DNA of 64,000 nucleotides, taken from assembly GCF_000447295.1 (NCBI RefSeq), contig NZ_KE650771.1, forward strand, positions 6,127,622 to 6,191,621, read 5' to 3'. A program made the position numbers and the translations under genes. The DNA is from Fischerella sp. PCC 9431 (GTDB lineage: Bacteria; Cyanobacteriota; Cyanobacteriia; Cyanobacteriales; Nostocaceae). Positions within the stretch are counted from its first letter, which is position 1. Each line of letters opens with the position of its first letter. This document shows positions 53,410-61,925 of this stretch, one piece after another. The notes under the pieces were generated by a model. It saw nothing but the letters and a program-made list of their open reading frames with translations, was not told the origin of the DNA and ran no database searches.

Positions 53410-53547
53410 CTAAATCCTGATAGATACCTCATGTTTTTGGCAGATGTAATCAACGATCTGTTGCATTGTCAAAACTTTTCCAAAAACTTCATTAGAAATT
53501 TTTATCTTGAAAGCATCTTCCAAAGCCATGCTCAGTTCTAATGTATC
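53410..53547 (-). pseudogene. Acyl carrier protein, C-terminal fragment
   Basis: 45 residues and stop. DTLELSMALEDAFKIKISNE, then KVLTMQQIVDYICQ matches helices II-IV of acyl carrier proteins (normally DSLDxVELVMALEEEF). The N-terminal half with the phosphopantetheine Ser is lost: the IS5-type element inserted at 53548. No fatty-acid or polyketide genes remain beside it. Confidence 0.8.
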
Positions 53548-54475
53548 AGAGCTGATTCGTAAACAAAAGCTTAAGATGCCATGCGCTTTACCATCAGACG
53601 AATCAACGAGCCATAAATCATTGCTTCACTTAACTCTGTATACAACTCATAATCCTTGCTCAAACGCCGAAATCGATTGAGCCACCCGAAGGTACGTTCA
53701 ACAATCCATCGAGGGGGCAATCGCTCAAATGTTTTTGAGTTCCTTTGGATCACCTCTACACGAAAGAGTTCACCACAAACTTACCTGAGTGCTTGAGCAA
53801 AGTTTTCGCCCGAATAACCCTGATCTACCCAAACAACTTCCAATTTGGACAATTCTTCAACAGCCTCATGTAGCACAACAACGGCTCCTAAACGCTCCGA
53901 AGCATTGGCTTCAGTAACTAAAACACCAATCAACAACCCCTGAGAGTCTACCACTATATGACGCTTACGCCCTTTAACCTTTTTACCACCATCGAAACCG
54001 TAGACCTCCCCTTTTTTTCCGTCGTCTTTACCGACTGAGAATCTGCGATCGCTACAGTAGAGTGTTCGGAACGCCCCAAATCTTGCCGTAGTTGATGGCG
54101 TACAAGGTCCGTGAATTTGTTGCCAAATACCTTTGCGTTGCCATTTCTTAAAGTAGCCATACACTGTTGTGTAAGGAGGAAGGTCATGAGGTAGCATTTC
54201 CCACTGACACCCGGTACGTTGCACATAGAAAATGGCATTGAGAATCTCTCGTAAATTCACCTCCACAGGATGCCCAAACCCCTTGGGTGTAGGTAGAAGA
54301 GGCTTGAGGATTAACCATTCAGCATCGCTTAAATCACTTGGGTAGGCTTTGCGGTGCGGATTCTCAATTTCCGGTAGACTGCTCATCGACAACAACATTA
54401 ATACACTCGATTTAGCCTATAACCTGTACAATGTCACATTCTGTTCTCTTGAGATTTTCTTTACGAATCAGCTCT
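53548..54475. mobile_element. IS5-type insertion sequence, decayed
   Basis: Ends are perfect 16-bp inverted repeats: agagctgattcgtaaa at 53548-53563 and its complement at 54460-54475. The transposase inside is frameshifted. The left flank is an acyl carrier protein fragment; the right flank is an unrelated coding fragment, so a rearrangement accompanied or followed insertion. No clear target duplication. Confidence 0.85.
53571..54398 (-). pseudogene. IS5-family DDE transposase, frameshifted
   Basis: The N-terminal part reads YPSDLSDAEWLILKPLLPTP, then LREILNAIFYVQRTGCQWEM and LPHDLPPYTTVYGYFKKWQR. Around 54120 and 54010 the frame moves twice (VRHQLRQDLGRSEHSTVAIADSQSVKTTEKKG is in another frame), then returns at GFDGGKKVKGRKRHIVVDSQG. 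A third break near 53770 separates [21 protein letters not shown]. The DDE residues ([21 protein letters not shown]) are all recognisable, but no single frame encodes the enzyme. Confidence 0.9.
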
Positions 54476-54476
54476 T

Positions 54477-54692
54477 AAAGGAATCCAAAAATATGTAGCT
54501 CGTATTAAAGAATATGGTCGCTCAGAACGTAGACATAGTAGTTTTTATATCGGATTATATGGTCAAACTTGGGTGAATTTCAAAGATAGTTGTGTAGAAT
54601 TAGTGGCAGAATTAATGAAAATCAATCGTAATAAATGGAAGTATTATCAACAAGGTTTGAGGGCTATGAAGCTTATCGAGGCTATGTTTTAA
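54477..54692 (+). pseudogene. Unidentified protein, C-terminal fragment cut by the IS5-type element
   Basis: 72 codons open from the IS end to TAA. KGIQKYVARIKEYGRSERRH, then SSFYIGLYGQTWVNFKDSCV and ELVAELMKINRNKWKYYQQG is a clear protein-like sequence, but I cannot place it in a family. Its 5' part lies on the far side of, or was deleted by, the insertion. Confidence 0.55.
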
Positions 54693-54881
54693 CTTAGAGG
54701 ATGTTTTAAAAGTGGGGGGCGTCGTAAAAAAGCTCACAAGGTTTAAGCTGAAATTTACAGACATCAGCTTTGCTAGAAGGTGGCTCAGAAGCTTATTAGT
54801 CTTTTACTTTTCTGCTTTGCAATGGCTGGAATTTTATTTCCCCATAAGTCCCTTTGTACCTATTTTTGCAACATAACCGAA

Positions 54882-55547
54882 CTACCTACGTAAGGAGCGT
54901 AAGAGCATGATGTGAAGGTACATCGCGAGGGGAGCAAGAAAGCCGGGGAGGAAGGTAAATGGAAAAATGCCGATTCCCACATTGGGAGTTTCCGTTTTGA
55001 GGATACCACCGAACGTCAGCAAAGATCTAATTATGACGTTCGCAAGCAATGCGATTCCCGCAATACTCCATATTCTCACGACGGAATCATTGATCCGTCT
55101 ACTTGTATAAAGCCAGGCGATAAGGGGAGCAGACAGTCCAACGAGAATATCGAAGTTTGCTCCCTCAAATGTCAGCATTCGTGGAACAAGTTGGTTCTGG
55201 TAAAGTTCGTGCAAGGTGATCTCAACGAACACTCTGAAACCTTGCAAGCCAATAAGCAATCCTGCCGGAATCTTAGATGCAAACTCTCGAACGCCTGGAT
55301 GTCGCACCAAGAATATAGCCATAAAAAGAACGACGGGAATGAGCAAGAGCGCAGGTCTAGGCGGGACTCTGGAGGCGATGATTCCTTTATAGCCAAGGGT
55401 TCCGGCGTAAAGAAGCCATGCTACAAAGATTGCGATCAATGTTATTCGGGTACGACCTTCAAGATAACGGGAAAACATTCCAATGACGACGATTGCCATT
55501 AATCCAGAAAGGAGCAAGAAAAGATTAGAGAGCAGTTCTATGCTCAT
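54882..55547 (-). CDS. Hypothetical polytopic membrane protein
   Basis: 221 residues, ATG overlapping the NmrA-gene stop by 4 bases (ATGA), so the two are translationally coupled. About seven hydrophobic segments, the first at 5-24 (LLSNLFLLLSGLMAIVVIG). Several Pro/Gly turns (SRVPPRPALLLIPVV; PNVGIGIFPFTFLPGFLAPL) suggest a compact bundle. Family not assigned. Base composition is visibly richer in G+C than the neighbouring genes, as is the upstream NmrA gene, pointing to joint acquisition. Confidence 0.75.
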   Translation of the reverse strand: MSIELLSNLFLLLSGLMAIVVIGMFSRYLEGRTRITLIAIFVAWLLYAGTLGYKGIIASRVPPRPALLLIPVVLFMAIFLVRHPGVREFASKIPAGLLIGLQGFRVFVEITLHELYQNQLVPRMLTFEGANFDILVGLSAPLIAWLYTSRRINDSVVRIWSIAGIALLANVIIRSLLTFGGILKTETPNVGIGIFPFTFLPGFLAPLAMYLHIMLLRSLRR

Positions 55548-56653
55548 AAGCGTGCTCCGTCGATGTCATTCATGGCTTGAAAGCTAAGCTTACCCGCTCC
55601 ATCCTTTATGCCATGCTCATTTCTCCAAACCTCAGAGTCGACGGCGAATATTGGACGAGCAGGCAATGGATGCCGTTGTTCTTGCTCGTAGCGATCGAGA
55701 TCGTAAGCAGGTGTGAAACCGATACGCATAAAATTCGCTAAAGCGCGAAGCTTGTTTTTTAAACTGATACGGGCCTTTGGCAAAGCGGCGTAACGGCGAG
55801 CGATGGTTTCAAAATCCTCCGGCTGTCGGCCCGTGACGTCATAAACGTCGCTGGTTGGAGCACCCATTTCAAAAGCCCCACTCTTATGATCTTCAACGTA
55901 ATAGCGGAAGCCGCTCATTTCGTAAACGCTCACGCCCTCAGCTCGCGCAGCCTTTAAAAACATTCGCATCGGCATGTTGATGGGAAGAACCTTCCGCTTT
56001 AGCACGCGGCTCAAGATTTGGGTCATGTCGCTCACTGAAAGGAGCGCAGGTCCTGTTGGACGATAAGTTTTACCGCCATGCTTTACGGGATCGATCAACG
56101 CAGCAACAACGACGCGTGCTATATCCTCATTCGAAGGTGGCGCGTTGCGGCTGTTACCGGTCAGGTTAGGAAACATACCAAAATGAGCGGCAAAATCGAT
56201 CAGGCGCAAATAGTTATCAGCAAAGAATCCTGGGTTGACGATGGTGTGGGTGATACCTGGGATCGTAGAGAACAGGTGGTCGACGAGCCAGTGTTGCCGT
56301 GTTAACAATGAAGGATGCGAAGGGCTTGCAAGCCATTGGCTAAGGCCAACGATGGCTTCGAGTCTTGCCTTTTGAGCAGCAACCATAAAGGCGGTTGCGC
56401 TTTGGATCATATACGAGTTAAAAGGCGGACAATAATAAGCACGAGAGGTTCCCTGCATGGCTCTAAAGAGCTGTTCCGGATCGAACAAATCTGCAGCGAC
56501 CACCTCCACCCCATATTTTTTCAATCTTTCGCTGCGCGCATCGAGCGCACGAACAACGGCGCGCACTGGCCAGCCGAGATTAACAAGCTCGAAAACGACA
56601 GCGCTTCCTGTTTTGCCAGTAGCACCAGTTACAAGAATGATTGGTTTATTCAT
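55544..56653 (-). CDS. NmrA-like NAD(P)-binding protein
   Basis: 369 residues from the ATG at 56653 (NKPIILVTGATGKTGSAVVF); an upstream ATG at 56674 adds seven residues and directly adjoins the operator, so either may be used. The GATGKTG nucleotide-binding motif is at about residues 10-16, and PPFNSYMIQSATAFMVAAQK, VGLSQWLASPSHPSLLTRQHW and TGNSRNAPPSNEDIARVVVAAL follow the NmrA/HSCARG pattern. A C-terminal extension of about 100 residues is longer than in typical members. It heads an operon with the membrane protein behind it. GC-rich relative to neighbours. Confidence 0.88.
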   Translation of the reverse strand: MNKPIILVTGATGKTGSAVVFELVNLGWPVRAVVRALDARSERLKKYGVEVVAADLFDPEQLFRAMQGTSRAYYCPPFNSYMIQSATAFMVAAQKARLEAIVGLSQWLASPSHPSLLTRQHWLVDHLFSTIPGITHTIVNPGFFADNYLRLIDFAAHFGMFPNLTGNSRNAPPSNEDIARVVVAALIDPVKHGGKTYRPTGPALLSVSDMTQILSRVLKRKVLPINMPMRMFLKAARAEGVSVYEMSGFRYYVEDHKSGAFEMGAPTSDVYDVTGRQPEDFETIARRYAALPKARISLKNKLRALANFMRIGFTPAYDLDRYEQEQRHPLPARPIFAVDSEVWRNEHGIKDGAGKLSFQAMNDIDGARL

Positions 56654-56680
56654 AAGTTTAGTTTTACCGAACATTGAATT

Positions 56681-56692
56681 ATGATCATCATA
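56681..56692. promoter_or_regulatory. Probable TetR operator upstream of the NmrA operon
   Basis: atgatcatcata repeats the core of the palindrome upstream of the tetR gene (53244-53255), here 7 bases before the ATG at 56674. Neither match is in a repeat family seen elsewhere in the window. Confidence 0.6.
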
Positions 56693-56980
56693 CTATAAAG
56701 CACAAATACTGAATCTTAATAAAAGCTAAACGTAACGTTTGAATTGCTCTTATTAAACTTATTGGGAAATAATATTAATAAAGATTGCTGAAACGCTTGC
56801 ACAATTGAGGTTTAAATTATTTTCAGAAAACAAAGATGAAATATTTGCTATGACTGAGTTCTAAATATTTTTCGTTTTATTTTCCAATAAGCTGTTGCGC
56901 TTTTAATTTGCAGATTCATTAATGATCTGGTTAATGATTAAAATCCTTTTCCCTTCTGCCTTCTGTCCTCTACCTTGCTG

Positions 56981-57211
56981 TTATGCATTTTTAATGCATA
57001 ACAGCTTAACTCTATTGCTTAAATTAACCAAAATATGAGCAGAATTGGGCGTACTGAATGTCTCTGCTGTTTCAGAAAATAGCTCGTAGTCTTTGTTCAA
57101 TCTTCGACACCAAATCAACCAGCCCAAAGTTCGAGTTCGCTCGACGAGCCAATGTTTGGGTAGCAGTACAAACTTTACTGACTTACTTAGAAAAGATGAT
57201 TCCTCTTGCAC
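56981..57211 (-). pseudogene. IS5-family transposase, C-terminal relic
   Basis: The part [36 protein letters not shown] matches the catalytic-Glu region of IS5 transposases (normally [11 protein letters not shown]). One residue is inserted in the motif. Both ends are lost. It is diverged from the element at 53548-54475, so it is an independent relic. Confidence 0.8.
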
Positions 57212-57215
57212 GTAG

Positions 57216-57863
57216 TTATGGATTTGACATCCATCTTTCCAAGTACAAGATTAATTGAGTCAAATCCCATACATACTGAGCATTTGTAATCAATAAATCA
57301 GAAGCGAAAAGTTCTTTCAAAGCTATTGGTTGACCTGTTTGCAAGTTTTCTAAATGCAGCAAGGATAGAGGATGACTGATTTCTGATTGAATAGAGTTAA
57401 AATATAAATTAGCCTCAGATTCAAGAGATTCTACAAATACTATTTTCAAAGGAACAAGTTGTTTACGCTCATTTGAACTCACTGCTACAGCATAAGCAGT
57501 CAATCCAAACTCAGATGCACTTAACTCCATTTGAGTTGCGATTAAAAAAGCTTGTTCTAAAACTTGATATAGAGAATTACGACTAATAGATTTTTGCAGC
57601 AATTCACTTTCAGCGACAAAAGTTCCTCTCCCCCTTTTAGCTACTAGATATCCAGTTTCTATTAATTCCGAATATACTAGCGCAATAGTATTGTGATTTA
57701 TCTTTAGGTATTCTGCTAGTTGAATAACTGTTGGCAAAGTATCTCCAGGTTTCAGATATTCTGTTGCAATCAATAGCTTAATTTGTTCAGAAACCTGAAC
57801 AGCAATTGGCAGAGGAGCATGAACATCAATCGCTATAGGTAGTAGACTTGAAGAGGACATCAA
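57216..57863 (-). CDS. GntR family transcriptional regulator
   Basis: 215 residues, ATG start. The N-terminal winged helix covers about residues 18-85: [66 protein letters not shown], the full GntR signature. The C-terminal domain is short and helical ([27 protein letters not shown]), not the MocR aminotransferase type and closer to the YtrA group, which often controls ABC exporter operons. No such operon follows; the target is unclear. Confidence 0.92.
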   Translation of the reverse strand: MMSSSSLLPIAIDVHAPLPIAVQVSEQIKLLIATEYLKPGDTLPTVIQLAEYLKINHNTIALVYSELIETGYLVAKRGRGTFVAESELLQKSISRNSLYQVLEQAFLIATQMELSASEFGLTAYAVAVSSNERKQLVPLKIVFVESLESEANLYFNSIQSEISHPLSLLHLENLQTGQPIALKELFASDLLITNAQYVWDLTQLILYLERWMSNP

Positions 57864-58288
57864 AATAAATAAAAATCTAAACTGTCATTATTTATTTTAA
57901 TTAGAATTTCCTGAATTGACATTCATGATTAATTTTATCTTATCATGGATTTTAACTATAAAGTGTTTTGTAGTTTTCTTACTCAGAAGACAATAAAATA
58001 TCCACATCTCGAATTTACTAGTTAACTAAGTAGGCAAGCAGCTTGCTCTATTGTCTCAGATGCAGTTATAATTAAATTACTTTTTGAATTAATCTAATGT
58101 TCTATAGAATATATCTAATTTCTCTCCTTCTTGATAAATTACTTCAATTTTCTTAACTTACGTCACTAATTTTTGAATGACTTTATGAAGATAAAATAAC
58201 CACTTTTTATGTCGCTTGAGATAGGAAAAGTTATGTAAATTATCACAATAAATTCTGATAAAACTGTTTTGAGGCCAGAAATAAGACT
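57864..58288. other. Intergenic region, nothing recognised
   Basis: 425 AT-rich bases ending at the left end of the IS630 relic; no gene or structure recognised. Confidence 0.5.
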
Positions 58289-58611
58289 TACAGCCCTTTC
58301 GAGGTAAATGAGGTACACTAGATATTAGTGCATCGAAAATTACAATGAAACCGTACTCAATCGATTTGCGAGAAAAAATAGTAAATGCTTATGAAAGAGG
58401 TAACACGTCAATCAGAAAAGTAGCTGTTCAATTTGGCGTAGCGAAAAGCTATGTACAAAAGCTCCTTCAACAAAAGAGAACACTCGGTCATCTAGAACCC
58501 AAAAAGCAAGGTGGCGCAATGAAAGGTAGATTGGATGACTACAGTAGCGAATTAGCCCAAATGGTTAAAAACCATCGGGATGCAACTTTATCCGAATACT
58601 GTGAAGACTAA
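58289..58611 (+). pseudogene. IS630-family element, left end and transposase N-terminus
   Basis: The end begins at TA (58289) with cagccctttcgaggtaaatg, agreeing with the MITE end (TACAGC, then aggtaaatgaggtac). A truncated ORF starts at 58345: KPYSIDLREKIVNAYERGNT, SIRKVAVQFGVAKSYVQKLL, the paired HTH of IS630 transposases. It stops at 88 residues after ATLSEYCED, where it abuts a different gene fragment; the DDE domain and the right end are absent. Confidence 0.88.
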
Positions 58612-58780
58612 CATCTGCACTCCTTTCTACATTCCGGTTCTGCATCAAGAAGCGTGTAATGCCAATAGTCAATCCAGATAGCAGGAGAATACTGCTTATC
58701 AGGCTTAGTCTTCTGGTTGTTGACTTGAAGCGAGGTATTACCTGTTTAAACGCAAGCTCATCAGATGACTTTGTTTTCAT
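58612..58780 (-). pseudogene. Secretion-type membrane protein, N-terminal fragment
   Basis: 57 codons from an ATG at 58780. A basic cytosolic start (TKSSDELAFKQVIPRFKSTT), one membrane helix (LSLISSILLLSGLTIGITRFL) and the beginning of a periplasmic part (NRNVERSADVS) resemble the N-terminus of HlyD/DevB-type membrane fusion proteins. It breaks off at the IS630 relic. The TetR-type operator at 59247 upstream of it may once have governed this efflux gene. Confidence 0.6.
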
Positions 58781-58875
58781 GGCTTTTATCCTTCAAAAGC
58801 GATCGCAACATTGCCTAGATTCACTACTTGCTTGCATTTGGAATGGGGCATATGTAGACCTCATTTATAAATAAT

Positions 58876-58980
58876 TACAGCAGGGAACGGGGAACAGGGA
58901 ACGGGGAACAGGTTTGAAAGTCTCTTGGTGTATGGCTTTGTTTTTAAAATTTGTACCTCATTTACCTGAAATCTGCTGTA
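58876..58980 (+). mobile_element. MITE copy 2 (IS630-related, 105 bp)
   Basis: Same element as 48753-48857: TACAGCAG start, two ggaacggggaacag units, ttgtacctcatttacctg, CTGCTGTA end. It lies between the truncated membrane protein and its likely operator. Confidence 0.9.
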
Positions 58981-58982
58981 TT

Positions 58983-59165
58983 CCTCTTCTGTCACTCTCC
59001 GAAAACATTTGCCATTTCTGAATTCTAGAGCTTTTTTATAGCAAGCGATCGCACGATTATTTCCTAATCACAAATACAAGACTCATTTTTTCCTAACAGG
59101 AAAGCTTGTATTGATTGCCTCATAAGGCTTCCAGTAATCGCCTTTCCGGAAAGTGACAGAAGAGG
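58983..59165. mobile_element. 183-bp element with 23-bp imperfect TIRs
   Basis: The left end cctcttctgtcact (58983 on) and the right end agtgacagaagagg (59152-59165) are the outer parts of 23-base inverted repeats with 2 mismatches. There is no ORF inside. A single related end (cttcttctgtcactttctgg) lies at 60001-60021, on the other side of the second tetR gene. Confidence 0.7.
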
Positions 59166-59246
59166 GGTATGTTGATTATGTTGCTGAAAACTTGCGCCCA
59201 TTAATCTTTTAACCTCGCTGAAGATTTCGTTAATTTTAAAACAACC

Positions 59247-59260
59247 AGACCAGTCGGTCT
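59247..59260. promoter_or_regulatory. TetR-type operator, site A
   Basis: agaccagtcggtct, an inverted repeat of agacc/ggtct around agtc. It resembles the ATAGACCAGTC operators I recall for LmrA/YxaF-group repressors. It lies downstream of tetR and upstream (470 bases) of the truncated membrane protein. Confidence 0.7.
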
Positions 59261-59278
59261 TTAAGAGAGCAAAAAAAT

Positions 59279-59896
59279 TTATCTGTGTTCAATTTCGTCT
59301 TCCAGAGAAACAAGGCTTGTCAAGTACTGATTTAAATGCTCAATCGTTCTTTCCATATGAATACGCTTTCTGTAGAGTTGGCTCATCATCAACGCTCCTT
59401 CAAGGTTAGCAATCACAATGGTTGCAACGACATCTGGCTCGACTGTCTGAGAAATTTCACCTTCAGCAATTCCCTTTTCGATAATTTGACAAATAAGTTG
59501 TCGCCAACTGTTCATCGCCTCCTGTGTCTTTGCTTGTAAAACCGAATTTGTGTCGTCACTTTCAATTGCTGTATTTAAAATCGGACATCCACCCGGAATA
59601 AGTGGCTCACCAAGCACAAAACTTAGATAAACAGAAGTAATGGCTTGCAGACGTTCAATGGCACGGATTTTTCCTTTAACAGCATCAATAAAACGTTGAT
59701 TGACAAGGTTAAAGGCAAGGTCTAAAGCATGTAATGCTAACTCTTCTTTACTTTGGAAATGGTTATAAATTCCTCCTTTTTGCAATCCTGTAGCCTGCAT
59801 AATATCCGACATCGAAACACCACTATAACCCTTCTGGTTAAACAGTTCTGCTGCCTTTCTAAGAATTTTTTCTCTGGTAGTTTTTGCTTTGGACAT
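59279..59896 (-). CDS. TetR/AcrR family repressor (LmrA/YxaF-like)
   Basis: 205 residues, ATG start. HTH at about residues 10-50: ILRKAAELFNQKGYSGVSMSDIMQATGLQKGGIYNHFQSKEELALHAL. The ligand domain has the GGCPILNTAIESDD motif typical of this TetR group (cf. GCPLLNL in relatives), and long helices follow. Operator-like sites are found on both sides: 59914-59927 upstream (autoregulation) and 59247-59260 downstream. An MFS exporter gene is 393 bases upstream on the same strand, another possible target. Confidence 0.92.
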   Translation of the reverse strand: MSKAKTTREKILRKAAELFNQKGYSGVSMSDIMQATGLQKGGIYNHFQSKEELALHALDLAFNLVNQRFIDAVKGKIRAIERLQAITSVYLSFVLGEPLIPGGCPILNTAIESDDTNSVLQAKTQEAMNSWRQLICQIIEKGIAEGEISQTVEPDVVATIVIANLEGALMMSQLYRKRIHMERTIEHLNQYLTSLVSLEDEIEHR

Positions 59897-59913
59897 TTGA
59901 CATCGTTATTTAC

Positions 59914-59927
59914 AGACCATTTAGTCT
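59914..59927. promoter_or_regulatory. TetR-type operator, site B
   Basis: agaccatttagtct shares the outer bases AGACCA and GTCT with site A and lies 18 bases upstream of the tetR start codon, where repression would be autoregulatory. Confidence 0.65.
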
Positions 59928-60288
59928 TTATTGATATTGCAATCCTATCAGAAGGAATTTTGTATGACAAGAGTAAAGCAATATATTTTTAGACAACTAT
60001 CCTTCTTCTGTCACTTTCTGGGTATTCGGAGTCAAGCAAAACGTAGAATGCAAGTCTGACAAAACAGGAGAGTTTTGACGTAAAAGATATACTTTTAAAT
60101 CGTTGTTATACGCCTTTGTAATGCTAACTCATAAGTATTTATAAAACAACTTAAAAGAACATGAAAGCCCTTGTCGTGATCAGGTGACAAAAGGACTAAA
60201 TAACGATACTGCTTATCCAATTGCAATTGATGAGGTGAAAAAAAGAAAAACGCTTGTCGAAGAAATGTAAATCGCGCCATACTCAATA
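59928..60288. other. Intergenic region with one TIR-like end
   Basis: 361 bases between tetR and the MFS gene. The stretch 60001-60021 matches the end of the 183-bp element at 58983; nothing else is seen. Confidence 0.5.
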
Positions 60289-61479
60289 TTACCGCCAGCG
60301 CCAAAATACGACTAAGATCGCTCCGGTTAAGATTAGCATTAATCCGGCAGCTAGACCGTAGGTTGCACCAAGACCCACGGAATAACTCAGAGGTTGACTC
60401 AGCAGAGGTGAGAGAAATTGTCCTAGAAAGAAAAATGTAGTGATACCACTCACAACCCTGCCCCGAAAAGCATCAGGGGTCACAGAAGTTAAGCAAAGAT
60501 TCATATTAGGCATGAGTAGCCCTAATCCTAAGCCCGCGATCGCTAACCCTATCAAGACCACAGTATAGTTAATTGCCCAACTGATCAATCCATAACCAAG
60601 CGCCATATTAACAAAAGCAATACCGTAAATAGCAGTAAACCCTAAACGAGTTTTGAATTGCCGATAGAGGATAGAGCTAATCGCTGAAAATAGAGTTAAT
60701 AGAGCGATCGCCAAACCACTTTGAGAAGGACTTGCATTAGCAATTTGCTTTAAATAAAACGGCAACTGGGTTGGAATCAGGTAGAATACTATCTGTGTGA
60801 TTAAAGCAATACCGTAGGTAAACGCCACAATACTAGTGGGAAATTGCTGTGGTGTGTTGGTAGCATTGGTTGCTGTTCTGGATTCGTTCCGTTGTGGTTC
60901 TGGTAGAAAAACGGCTGTGAAAGGTATAAAAACTAGTGCCATCAAGTAAATCAAGAATGGCGATCGCCAATTCTCATCAGCTAGAAAGCCACCCACAGAC
61001 AAAAATAGAACTCCTCCCAAACCCATGAATCCTGCTTGTAAACCCAGGAATTGTGCTCGTGCAGGTCCACTGTAGTAGTCAGCAATCAAAGTGGTTGCTG
61101 TTGTCATTACTCCTGCTACACTAATGCCCAAAAAAGCTCGACCGAGCAAAATAGATTCCAGGTTGCTAAGTAAAAATCCTGAACTCCCTGCAATTCCGTA
61201 AAGAACTAATGAGAATAGGAGCAAAGGTTTACGTCCGAGTTGGTCAATTGCAATTCCAATAAAAGGAGCACCCAAAGCAATAAACAAAGCCGGGAGAGTC
61301 AATGCCAATCTTACCAAGTAGTCTGCATTGGGAACTGCTCTAAAGTACTCCCGCATTGCTGGTAAAGAGGGAGCAATCGTTGCTCCCGCCATCACAGTAA
61401 GCGTACTGATCAATAGCAGAGTCAGCTTTACAGGTAACAAACTGGTTTGTTCCTGAATAGTTTTTGTCAGTCTCGCCAT
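60289..61479 (-). CDS. MFS transporter
   Basis: 396 residues, ATG start. Twelve hydrophobic segments in two halves. The loop 2-3 motif is IGIAIDQLGRKPLLLFSLVLYG at about residues 75-96, the MFS signature GxxxDxxGRK. ATTLIADYYSGPARAQFLGLQAGFMGLGGVLF and the central loop EPQRNESRTATNATNTPQQ fit a drug/proton antiporter of the DHA1 type. Substrate unknown. The TetR gene downstream may regulate it. Termination is not obvious. Confidence 0.92.
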   Translation of the reverse strand: MARLTKTIQEQTSLLPVKLTLLLISTLTVMAGATIAPSLPAMREYFRAVPNADYLVRLALTLPALFIALGAPFIGIAIDQLGRKPLLLFSLVLYGIAGSSGFLLSNLESILLGRAFLGISVAGVMTTATTLIADYYSGPARAQFLGLQAGFMGLGGVLFLSVGGFLADENWRSPFLIYLMALVFIPFTAVFLPEPQRNESRTATNATNTPQQFPTSIVAFTYGIALITQIVFYLIPTQLPFYLKQIANASPSQSGLAIALLTLFSAISSILYRQFKTRLGFTAIYGIAFVNMALGYGLISWAINYTVVLIGLAIAGLGLGLLMPNMNLCLTSVTPDAFRGRVVSGITTFFFLGQFLSPLLSQPLSYSVGLGATYGLAAGLMLILTGAILVVFWRWR

Positions 61480-61925
61480 ATTTAAAATCCTGATGGATAA
61501 TATAGGTTTATAGAGTATGATGTACTTTAAGAATTTTTACCAGTAAAGTTCTTTAAGTTAAGACATAACTTAGCGATATTTTTAGCGAGTTTTATCTTCC
61601 CCTCTATTTGATTATTATTATCAAATAAGTTTTTAATAGCTAAAATGCCCAATGAAAAAGTATTGTAAAATTTGTACAGTTATTGATTTAGTTACTCGCT
61701 TACTTATCGAAGTTTGGTTTCACACTAATCCTGCTGCTTCAGACACAAATTTTGAATCTTCATTACTACAGCAGATTTCAGGTAAATGAGGTACAAATTT
61801 TAAAAACAAAGCCATACACCAAGAGACTTTCAAACCTGTTCCCCGTTCCCTGCTGTAAATTTAGTGACTGCTAAAACTTTACTTTTACTCTTTAGTAACT
61901 CGGATCGATGCTCCGCATAGCGTCA
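61480..61925. other. Intergenic region holding MITE copy 3
   Basis: 446 bases; apart from the MITE at 61767-61857 nothing is recognised. Confidence 0.6.
61767..61857 (-). mobile_element. MITE copy 3 (IS630-related, 91 bp)
   Basis: Reverse orientation of the family. It lacks exactly one of the two 14-base ggaacggggaacag units that copies 1 and 2 carry; the rest, including both CAGCAG ends with TA, is nearly identical. Confidence 0.9.

Noticed and set aside
54912-55502. 196-codon plus-strand ORF opposite the membrane protein
   Set aside because: Highly charged composition typical of an antisense frame of a hydrophobic protein; the minus-strand gene is coupled to NmrA.
58565-58780. 71-residue ORF as an intact small membrane protein
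   Set aside because: Its last residues are antisense to the IS630 transposase, so only about 57 N-terminal residues belong to the original gene.
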